Source: Branchiostoma floridae (Eukaryota; Chordata; Leptocardii; Amphioxiformes; Branchiostomatidae). From it: DNA of 64,000 nt. Numbering within the stretch: position 1 is the first letter of the stretch; every line of letters begins with the position of its first letter. A model generated the notes under the pieces. The model was not told the origin of the DNA, did not search any database, and saw nothing but the letters and a program-made list of their open reading frames with translations. Positions 34,801-46,800 of this stretch are shown here, one piece after another. The stretch spans positions 20,598,759-20,662,758 of the forward strand of contig NC_049979.1 in NCBI RefSeq assembly GCF_000003815.2, written 5' to 3'. Both the position numbers and the translations under genes were made by a program.

Positions 34801-37800
34801 TGACCAGTCCAGCAAACTGCTCAGCCCCCTGCACAAGGTAGGACAGACTCTACATTTACGCTGCAAATGTATCTTATCATTATGTCATATCATGCCTAGG
34901 CTGTATTAACGTTCGATATAGGTGTTCCGACCTGTCTGGGATCCATAGGTCGATTCGAACGATTCGAACAACTGTTCTTGAACCAAATTGGCACAACGTA
35001 GGTTCTTTTGTTTGAAGTGGCAAATAAAGTTGTTTACAGGATGTGCATTAATGTCGTTCTTTTACGATAAACTTGAGTTTCCTCAGGTTGGCATGATATA
35101 AATGAAATATAACACGGGGTATTCCGTATCTCTTTCGGTCCCAGCCCTACTGCAGGTCGGACCTGTACTTTAGGCAATACGGAATACCCTGTGTTGTATT
35201 GTATGGATAAGATTCTTCAGCTTCAGTTCAGATGATGGTGCATATAAACAACGTTAGATTAACTTCTTTTTTTCTTTTTCTTTTTCATTTTGGTGTTCAA
35301 ATGTGTAATGTTGTTGTTCCCCAGCCGTCACACGTGTGCAGACTGTGTAGGGACCCAGGGGGAGTGTGCCTGGTGTGAGGGGGTGGGGGCATGCTTCGCC
35401 TTCTCTGCCTACATCACACGATACCCCTTCGCCCAGTGCTCCCATTGGCTGGACAGGTAATGATTATCCTTCAATGGACCAATCACAAGCCAGATTCAAC
35501 TGTTTATTATTGTCATTATTTTGTTGAACCAGTCATCTTTCACTGTCAGTTCTTTTAGTATGAAAAGCTAAATAGAAAGTCCCTCGTGGTTGTGTAGAAC
35601 TTCAGATGATGGCATTCTCATGGTATGAAAAATGTTCTACAGTAAAGAACATGTGTTACTAAAATGTGTTAATTGCAGTAAAAAAAAAGCAGTTCAGAAC
35701 CTTACCTTGAAGTACAAAAAAGATCAAATGTTTCTACTGTTTCTCATCACTGTTTTCCCATGTTTTTCCTCAGCAATGGAGACAAATCCTGTCCCAACTG
35801 TTCCCTCCATGCCACTTGTGATGAGTGTCTGGCTGACTTCATGTGTGGGTGGTGCGGAAACGTTGACAACCCCACCCTGGGGAGGTGTGTGGCAGGGGAC
35901 TTCCAGGGTCCCAGGTATGCAACCACTAAGTTTACCACAGTGATGTCTATTTACACAAATGAAGTCTATGTAAATGATTAATTGATATGAAGATAGAGCA
36001 TTACATCTTGTAAAAACATACATAATACATTGCAGTTAGTATCATTGATTCATATTGTATGTCCTATATACCTGTGGATCACCAAGTGGTGCTCATGTAC
36101 ATAGCAAAACACTTGCAAAACATCACTTGCCATTTTCCTCTATTAAATTTTTGATTGAACTGCAACATGCATAAGCTAGTGCAAGTTTTTAAGGCTTGTT
36201 ATGGCAGCAAATTTGTTGAAATTCATTTCGGAATTGGTGGTTGGAAAGTCATAGCTGACAAACCGAGGAAAGCAATAAAGAAGACAGAAGCATTCTGTTT
36301 TAGAGATCTAAATGCAAAATTTTTCTTTCCTGTATCACACAGTGGACCCCAGCAGTGTGGGGACATTGTCGCGGCCCATTTCAACCTGTCGCCGTTAGAT
36401 CCGGTGGGCTGGTCGTACGAACACTGTCCGGATGTGGAGGAGTGCAGGCTGGGTCTGGACGACTGCCATGCCAACGCCACCTGCACAAACACACCTGACT
36501 CCTTCATCTGCACCTGCACTCGCGGCTTCCAGGGAGACGGACATGTCTCCTGTAACAAAACGTAAGGGTGCTTGTGTTGCAATAAGGCCTTGGAAAATTA
36601 ATGCCTTTACGGTCCAGATAAAATCAACTTGAAGGTCAGTAGGTAAGGATTGTCTTTATTCAGTTGACACTCGCATTGAAATATTGATAGGCAGAATAAG
36701 CAAGCAATTAACAACAATGAATAAAACAAGAAATCCACAAAATTATAACTCAAGGAGATATGAGATATTTGAACTCTTGTTGATATTTTTTTGTTATTTT
36801 CTGTATTTTTCACAACAGTTGCTACAATGAGTGCGTGCATGGTGCCTGTAGCGGGCCCCCAGACTATGGCTGCATCTGCGACTTTGGTTGGACATCCAAC
36901 GTGACGCAGATGGCCATAACAGGGAAGGAGTGCGACTTGGACTGTGGCTGCAACTTCCACAGCACCTGTGTTAACGGAACTGGCCTCTGTGACGAGTGTC
37001 AACGTATGTCACGCTTCTCTTAACTTTCGGTAATTAAAATCATGTGTTACAACACTTGTGTACTGCAGCTTGCACCAAGGACAACATCATTACTTCAGCT
37101 AAGGGGAGTGAAATTCTTTTAGGCTGTGTGTGTGAGTGTGTGTGTGTGAGTGTGTGCGTGTGTGTGAGTGTGCGTGCGTGCATGTGTGTGTGTGTGCAAG
37201 TCCCAACATGCACAATACCATATATCCTCAGTACTGTTATTTTACTGCAAATACTGTGCAAGTCCCAACATGCACAATACCATATATCCTCAGTACTGTT
37301 ATTTTACTGCAAATACTGAAGGTTGAAAGCCATGAATTGTATATTATTTTCTCATTCTTCTCTACAGACTGGACACAAGGGGACACGTGTGACGAGTGTT
37401 TGCCTGGTTCCTATGGTGACGCCACCTCTCTGCTTGGCTGCCAGCAGTGCCAGTGTAACGGCCACAGTAACGCCACATTAGGGGACTGTGACATGGGGAC
37501 TGGGGTCTGCTACTGTATCGATAACACACAAGGAGACCACTGTGAAGAGTGCATTGAAGGGTTCTATGGAGATCCGAGGTAGGGAGGTCTTTGGTCTGAA
37601 TTTCTTCACTTCTTTACTTGCCATGTCTCTTTACAAATTAGTGTTAAGCGATTTTGATCATGATGCTAAAAATACTTACATCGCAAATGTTATGCCATCA
37701 ATTTCCAATGTATCATTACTGTAGTACAGAACTGTTTCCACTGTTAACTTACAAGTTACAACACAGTGAATATCTCCTCTTCCCCTAGTAGGTACCTACA

Positions 37801-40800
37801 AAAATTAATGAATCTACATTATTACCTCATGGACCACCTCAGGATAGTTTACCAATGCAGGTTAATAATTGTGGTTCAAAAGCTTTTTTTGTACCGGTAC
37901 ATTCTACCAACACTGATAAACTTTAAGGCTAAATCTGCGTGGATTGTTTGTCTTCAGGAACGGTGGCAGGTGTTACCACGAGTGTGATGGCAGGGTAGTC
38001 CTGACCAGTATAGAGTCCTCTGGCCTGGGCTCCCACGCAGGGAAGGGCGTCACCAACAAGTCCCATGCCTACTGCCTGTGGATTCTGTCTGTGTACGACA
38101 ACATCTACTCCCCCTCCCCACTACCGGCTGTACCAACGGTCAGCTTCACAGTGGAGGACCTACAGGCACTGTGTGGGGTGAGAAGCCAGAGTATTTTTAA
38201 TCTGCTAACTCTTAGTGAAAATATAATGATTTCAGTTAATAGTGAGGAATGGGTCAAGTCTATCACATATCAACCTGAAAAAAATTGGAGACATATGCAT
38301 GCAACGTGTGATAATTTTCTATGTTGCAAATACTTTTCTCTACCTAGCTTTTCTCTTCTCTAGATTTCTGTTTATTTGTTTGTTTGTAACACATGTTAAG
38401 ATCATTGTGTCAAGGCTAACAGGCTGACAAACAGTGATTTCAAAGCTGCGTAGAAGTATGTGTACATGCAGATCTAAGTGTCAACATGCAATCATTCTTA
38501 TGACTATCTGGAGAAGTATTGAAATGGTTCTTTTCATGGAAAGTTGTTTTGGGGTTACATGTAATAAGTTTACCACATTCTCCTGACAGAGAGACTACGT
38601 TTACGTGTACGACGGCCTGCCTAGCCTGGCGGGTGGCACGGTGAATGGGCAGACGGCGGTTGGTTCGGGCGGAATCCTGCTTGGTGCCTTCTGCGGCAAT
38701 GGGACCCAGGAACCCATGACTGTGGAGGCTATTTCAGGTACACACATCTTCCCAACTTTCAGCTCACAAATAAGTAATGAACCTGTAGGAGAGATTGAGT
38801 GCAACACTTCTGAGCATTGTATTGGAACTTGATTGCATTGATGAAAAATTCCTTTTGAATTATCATTTGAGTTTTCACAGGATTTAAGTTTGCCGTTGAT
38901 ACACTACTACAGTACAAGTGGAAAACAAGTTATCGTTATATCATGTCTTTAATTAAAATACAATAAAGACGACCTTATGAAAATGGTGGAAATAAAATCA
39001 TGTGTCGAATGTGTCAACATTTACGAACATACAGTATGAAGAGGAACTGTCAAAATGCCTTCTCTGTTCTCTACAATTATACTTATTCTGTTTTAACCTG
39101 CCACCACAGGGTTTGTCACAGTGTACTTTGAAGCCAACATCACCCACGGGTCGCCCAGCCAGGGCTTCAATGCCACCTTCGTGGTGCACAGCTGTCCAGA
39201 CGAGTGTACAGGGAACATGGAGTGTCAGGGGCACCAGTGTGTGTGTAAAGATGGCTACGGTGGCACTGTCTGCTCTGACCTGCTGTGTCCTAACAACTGC
39301 TCTCAACATGGACAGTGCAGTCAGGTAGGCACTAGGAAAAGGTTTTATTGTGGAGGGGGAAGCCAATAGCCTTGAATCCATCTTATTCTAGCTCAGGTTC
39401 TCTACACGTAGGGCTCGACTCCATTTTAATAATTGGTCCTTACATTATTTGGGGAATCAAATTTGTCCAAAGCAGTGGAATGGCTATTGGATGCAATTTT
39501 CACTTTAAGGCCTGTCGTTTTGGTGGGCAATACCTCAGGAACGCAGCCTTTAGGAGTGGCAGTAGGTGACTTTTTAAAAGGGAGAGTAATTTCAAGATAC
39601 TGTACAAGATACTGTACAAGAAGTACATTGACTTACGGCAGGAAAGAAAAAGTGTTATTTCATTATTGTTGTCAAAATGAAGATGCTGAGTTGTCAATGT
39701 AGATGTTAGACCAGTTTCTTGTCCATGTCTCATAGTAAAATATCTTCACAGGTTGAGAATAGATGCATCTGCAGTGAAGGCTACACAGGCCCAGACTGCA
39801 GTGAGAGAATCCACCCGTACCAGGCCATACTGGAGACACTGCGAGACCCTATCAGGGTAGATGGTAGTAATGCCAGCAGGGACCCCTTAATGAGGATGGC
39901 ACACAGCATGGTGTTGGACGACCACAACGCATTCTGGCTGTACGGAGGGATATCAGTCGCTTATGGCATATTGGGAGATGTCTATAGGTTAGTTCCATTG
40001 GGAGATGTGTTTTATTCTTCTTGTTTGTATGACATAAATAGTAAACAACCTTTGGCAAAACACATTTGTTTTGTACACCAAGTGTAAGCAGCATAAGAAC
40101 AGACTGATAGGCTTGATCTGCCCACAACAGGATGAACCTCTACCTACTCTTTTTGATAAATTTAGTGTTTTCTTAAGTGTACTTGATTGAGGTGTGGCTC
40201 TCCGCAAACATGGGTTATCTGACTTTATCATGTCTCATTGGAGATGACATTGTCCCTGACTGATTGGTGCTCATTTTCACATGAGTAGAGTGAGGCAGAA
40301 AGTTTGGTAGAGTCCAAAACCCCCAACTCCCCCTCCAGATTGTAATTATTTCTGTGTATGAACAGGTATGACATCTCAGGAAAGACATGGTCGCATCATG
40401 AGACCACGGTAGCGACCGGTCAGACAGTACCCACGGCCAGGTACTTCCACCAGGCGGTTCTGAAGCCCGGAGAGAACCACCTGTTGTACGTGTACGGTGG
40501 GATCACTGCCAGTGGGGAGGACAACGCCTTCGTAATGCTGAACTTAGACACACTGGAGTGGTCAGATCTAGAGGTGGGTGAAGAGCTGTATTTCTCTGTA
40601 AGCCACATTGCTGTGTGATGGATTGTAGACTGAGGCCATTCTAGTCCATCTATATACATGTACCAGAGGCCTGAAACTTTGACCTTAGACCACAATGCAT
40701 CACACTGCACATGTGCTTTTGAAACTGTGAAGTGGCTCATACTAAATATTTTCATTAGAATACTTCCATGCACTACAACATGCTCTAAAGAAAAGAGATC

Positions 40801-43800
40801 TCAAGTACAGGTTTAAAGACATACAAAATGTTGGATTGATTTTGTTTCTTTCAGGATCCGACCTGGCCCAGTATAGCAGGCCACACCATGACCCTGAGGG
40901 GTGCTGTGTCCTTTGTGCTGCTGGGAGGGTACTCCCCGGAACATGGCTTCAACGCTGATGTACGCGAGTTCATGTTCCAAACAGGAGACTGGCACACAAG
41001 AAGCACCAGTGGTACCCCACCGACTGGTAAGGAGATGCCTCAATGTTACAAGATATGTGATTGGTCCACAGCTTTCCTATGTATTCTACTATACAAATAG
41101 CCTTAGCTGATGAAAATAAGTGTTAATAGTAACAATTGTAAATTCATTTGATATTCTGACTGTGTAATTTTACTGCAAAAGTGAAGTATGTGTCAGCTTG
41201 GTTTTTTGTTTGTCTTCTCTAAAAGTGCTTGTGTCACTAACAACACAACGAAATACAACATTTCTTGGTTACAATAAGTTGTTCAATGATAGATATTTGT
41301 ACAAAATATACACATCAGGGCTTGAAATACTTTTTTCTGCATACCTGCACTGGTGCAGGTAACATTGAAAATTACGTGCACCAGACAAATTTTACTTGCA
41401 CCACTCTTAATTTAGGAAATATGGATCATACTAAAATTGTTCAGGAACAATTGCTATTTTCTCTATTATACTTTATAGGTCGTAACATTCAATGCAGTTA
41501 ATAACAATCCACATACACTTACATCATATGACATGTATTTATAAAACCCAGTACATGGACCAGTGCAGGTTAGGTGCAGGTAGACACCAGAAATACCTGC
41601 ACAGCTCCAATTTCACCTGCACTATAGTGCATATGCAGGTGGTATTTCGAGCCCTGCACATCAAAGTTAGCCTTACAAATTATACCCCAGTTCTTGATTC
41701 CTGCTGCCAGATAACCAAGTAAAATTCTGACCATGACATCACAATGAATATGTCAGCCAGTTCAAAAGCTAGCACTGCATTTTTGGAAAAATGTCTTTCC
41801 GAAAAGCAAACAGTACATGATCATTGTGATACAAACAATCCGGGTTATTTCAATGTTTGTTTGCATTCTAAAGACAGGAGTCACGAGCACTCTAAGCATA
41901 TTCCTGACAGTACCAGTTATTATGTCCCGTTGTCCTTCCAAGGTTTGTATGGCCACACCACGGTGTACAACCCTGACTTCCAGTCCTTCTTCGTGCATGG
42001 CGGCTACCGGTTCTCGCTGGACCGTGTGGAGCCGGCGGCTGACTTGTACATCCTGCACTACCCCGACTCTGGGACCCTGGTGTGGAGCATCATCGCTCCT
42101 GCTGACAACATCAGGGTAAGGCTTTCAACTGCAGTCATTGTCATTGCTTGTAAAAAATGAAAGAATAGCAATGTACACTTCAACACCTGGCCCCATGTCT
42201 TGGGAAAAAACAATCCTTTGTAAAGCAAACAGTGCATGACACATGAGCAGTTCATGACTGTACTGGCAACTGACTGACTCCTAAAGGTTTACTAAACAAT
42301 ACTGAATCATCACAGCATGTATTTGCCAAAAATGTTTTTAAATCGTTAAGGCTTCAAATAACTTTCAAAATTGTAAGTAATTTGAAAGCATTAGCTACGA
42401 TCTATCTATGATAAACCATACAGGTTTTGCGATGATAGCAAACCTGTGAATATGTTTCCTTTAATCTTTGTCAAAGGAGCTCAAGAAGTTAATTGTTAAT
42501 CATAACTTATTTTGCTTCAGCCTCTGCCAAGGTACTTCCATGCAGCAGTCCACTTGGGAGAGTCCATGTTGGTGCTGGGGGGTAGAACAGACACCATCTC
42601 CTTCACCAACGACATTCTGGTCTACAGATATGAGTGTAACACATGGTTGGACCTGTCCACCATTGGTAAGCAATATACAGTAAATTCTTTTCATAGTGGG
42701 GGAAGGGGGCATTGTTGTATGTTTTATATGTTTTTAGTATGTGATTGAAACAACTGTCACAGACTCACAGTGGTAACACAGTGCAAGATAGAGTGTACCT
42801 TAAACCACCATCTTCATTTCCTAATTCATATTGCTAAGTTCTGTAAAAAGTGTAAGCACATTAAGTAAATTTAGTATGGAAGGTTTTATTATGTTGGAGT
42901 TAGCAAAATTGATGTTAAATCATATGGTGCCACCGTATATACAATATTTATCTATAATATAATACTTCTAAAAGCATGAAAAGTATTAAGAAAGAGTCTC
43001 TGCTCCACAGAAAACTCAACACTAGGTGATGAGTTCCCCCCTGTGATTGGCCTGGCTGCCGCCGCCCATGACGACCAGGTCTACCTGACCGGTGGTTACG
43101 GAGGCACCACCTTCGGCACCCTGCAATCCCTGACCGTCCCCGACACCTGCGAGTTCTACACCAGCGAGGAACAGTGCATCGCTAAGAACTGTAACAGCTG
43201 TAAGCTAGTCTACCCGGTCAACAGTTCTCTACCTAACGTCACATACTGCTACTCCCAAGCTCAAGGTCGACCAGACAGGTAAGCAACACTGGAGCGAATC
43301 TGAAATAGGATTCAACTGTAGTTTACAACAAGTGAAAAATATGGACCTTTCCAAATTTTGTACAGAACCAGTCTTTGTCAAGGAATGATCAATCCACTTA
43401 AACTAAAGACATTTTATGCAGATAGTGTATGTGACTCAATAAGCAGTGGATAACATGTTGCAGAAGGTTACTGGGATCCATCCATCTCTAATATTCAAGA
43501 TGGTAGTATTGTCCTAAAGTACACTGCATATGGCCTCTTTTACTTGCTCTTGCAAAGAATTACACTTTTCTCTTTTGGAACAATTTCTTAACAACTTTTG
43601 GAGTAACTTTAGGACGGCCAAGCTAGTGTGCATATGACTTAAGTATACATATCTTGGGTATTTGAGGAAATGTACATCAGCCAAGCATAGAGTTCAGAAT
43701 GAAAAGTGTACTGTGTCAAGTTACTGATTTGAATATAGTAGTCTAGTAATCAGTGATGATGTGCATGGTCGCACTTTCACACAGGTGCCAGGACACAGAC

Positions 43801-46800
43801 AACGGTGGCATCACACAGGAGACTGATGGTTCCACGTGCAGCCTGTCCGTGCTGTCCCCCCAGTGCGGAAACTTCCCGTCGTGTGTCGAATGTCTGAGCA
43901 GTCATCCACGGAATCCAAACAGCATGCAGGTCAACATGAGGAAACTTATTTTTGATTACGAATACTTCTTATCCTTTTTGTGATGTGGAGCTCAAAGCAC
44001 CAAGGAATCAACTATTTGGGTTTATGTTTGGAGGATTATAAGACAGATGTAGTTTAGAAGGTTTAAACCTGCAATTTTACTCTTTCAAACTTAACCCAAT
44101 CCATCCAATCAACTCATCTTCATGATAGATTTGGATGATAAAGGCTTGATGTCACTTTCATCTTTGCTTTCATACAACAGCAAGATATTGCATGGCTATG
44201 TCATATCTACGTTTGTCATTTTGATATTGATGAGATAGTATAATCAGTATAGTGCTTAAACATAAGTAGAATATGTTTGAAAACTATCTAACATCTATAG
44301 CTATTCTTGTCTTCTAACAGACCTGCCAGTGGTGCACTAACTGTCCTGAGGGGGCCTGTATCGCCAGCGGTGGGGACTGCAACGACGAGAACAGCTGCCG
44401 TGTAGCGCAACGTGTGGTCAGCCAAGTCGAGAGCTGTCCATCAATGACCTGCGAAGCCTCCGACTGCGAGAAGTGCAAGGCCTTCTCCAGCTGCATGTGG
44501 TCCAGGCAGTTCAAACGTTCAGGTAGGTGAACAGTAGGTGAACTAGAAATCCAGGTAATGACCTGTTAAGGGAAAGCAATGACCCATTGGCACTGGAATA
44601 CATTTATTTCTTTGCATAGACTTAAAGGGGCATTCCAATCCAGATGGAACTGTTATTTTCCGATAGATATTAATTGTAGAAGTGACAAATGTATGTTATG
44701 TATCATTATACGATAGAGAACCCATTAGCCCCCACGCGCATCAAAAAGCATTCAGTCTTCTACAAAACTCCCTAAGTACCCTCTAATTAAATCTCAGCTT
44801 ATGGCTGAATACAATGTGCCCGACAATGCCTGACTTAAGTTAGATTACAAAGCTGATTTCAGGGGCGCTAAGAAAAGCACGTCTTGATGTGTTCTTTGAT
44901 ATCTTGTGAACAATTGACCTTCTTGGTGTGCTTGGTGCCCCTCATTTATGCCAAAAATATTCCCGATAAAGGAAGTGTCTATACCTATAGGGAATACATG
45001 GTTAGGGTCTGCATGGGTTTAGTGAGTGTCATATTGTTTACAAACACACGTTGCGTAATTCGCCACAAGTGGAATTCCACAAATGGTCGGCTGATCATGT
45101 ATTCATTGATACATTATCTATTGGAAAATAACACTCTCTTCTGGAGTGGAATGCCCCTTTAATGTATATCAAATATTACATTCCTACATAATAATTGTGT
45201 ATCAATGTAAGTTTTAATCACCAAAAGTTAGCAGTATAGTGAACTGCAACAGTTTGCTGTACAGTTGAGTTTACATCTGTGAGTGACACAAGTTTATGGT
45301 GTGATGACTTAGAAACACAAAAATGCCCAAATTTATATTGAATGAATGAATGAAGACCTTTATTGTACGTTTTTGCTTTCTAACAAGCTAAGTACAGGTC
45401 AAGGAGAATAGGGTACATCTCCTAAGTACAATCTGTGTGAACTGTAATACATGACTGGAACTACAAAGTCTAAAGTATACTAGTACTACTACTACTACTG
45501 GTATGTACAGGTTCAACTTCTTCTCGCTTCTTAATACAGTTATAAATGTAGTTGCAGGTGGAGTTTAGAATACATGGTTTGTCTAATTGCAATAGAAATG
45601 TAAACTTTTCAATACTATTTAAATGTATAAAGCATGGGAACTTGTACACATTTGAAGAAGATATTTCTCTCATCGTTGTATAGTGAACAGTCAACAATAA
45701 AATGACACTCGTCTTCTATCTTGTTCAAGTTACAATATTGACAAATTCTTTGCTGGAGAGGAATGCAATTATGTCTACCTTTTTCAACATGCAGTTTGTG
45801 TGAACTAACACGGAGTTTTGTGATGGCTGTTCTATGTCGAGTGTTTGGGGTACTAAGATATTTCTCGTGGTAAGACGTTTTGAGTAATCTATATGTGCGT
45901 AATTTGTTGTTATTGGGCATTTCTGTTGTGAAAGATTGGAAGTACATGTCTTTGAGACGTTGGTGAATGGATGGAATAATCTGAGAGGGATTTAAAACAA
46001 ATGACATGGGTGAATGCCAAACATAGCCAAAACCACATTCCTCTAGCGTCTTACGAACTCCAGACGCCCAGCATTTAGCACCTAATGCATCTAAGTCAAA
46101 TTGACACAAAAGAGCGTCTGCTGACAGGCTATCAGCTGGCACGGTCTGGCGTATTCTGATATCGTGTTTGATGGCATTTAGAGATGCTTCCAGTCTGAGG
46201 GGGTACCTCCCCATTTCCGCCATCACAGCAATATTACATGCAGATTTAGGAACATTTAAAGATTGTTTGCAGAATTTCAGGTGGATGGCTTCAATTGGGG
46301 ATGATTTAGGGCTTTTGAGTGAACCCCAGATTTCAGAACCATACAACAATATTGGTTTCACACATGCATCAAAGAGTTTGTTTTTTACAGAGATTGCAGC
46401 ATCGGATTTGTTAAGGGATTGATTGATTCCAAAGAGGGCTCTAAGGCCTTTGCTGTGCAGGTATTTGTTGTTTGCCTTGAACGTGCCAGCTGAATTTACT
46501 ATAATGCCCAGATAACAATAGTTTGTCACGATTTCTACTACATTATTACTATACAGGAAATGGCAGTCTTTAGACGACCTCCTTTACTAAAGACAATTAC
46601 TTTTGTCTTCTTAAGATTTACATTCAAATGCCACGATTTACAATAAGTTTCTAATCTACTTAAAGCTGTTTGTAGACCTCGCTCGGTTTCAGAGAGAAGC
46701 ACAAGATCATCTGCGTATAATAAGCAGGACACTATCTTATTATACAATGTTGGAGGACTACAATCATTATCATTAAACTCGTCTATTAAATCACTTATGA

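Noticed and set aside
34905-34990. tRNA-like GGTCGATTCGAAC sequence
   Set aside because: There is no cloverleaf: acceptor and D arms do not pair. The TTCGAA repeats are simple palindromes.
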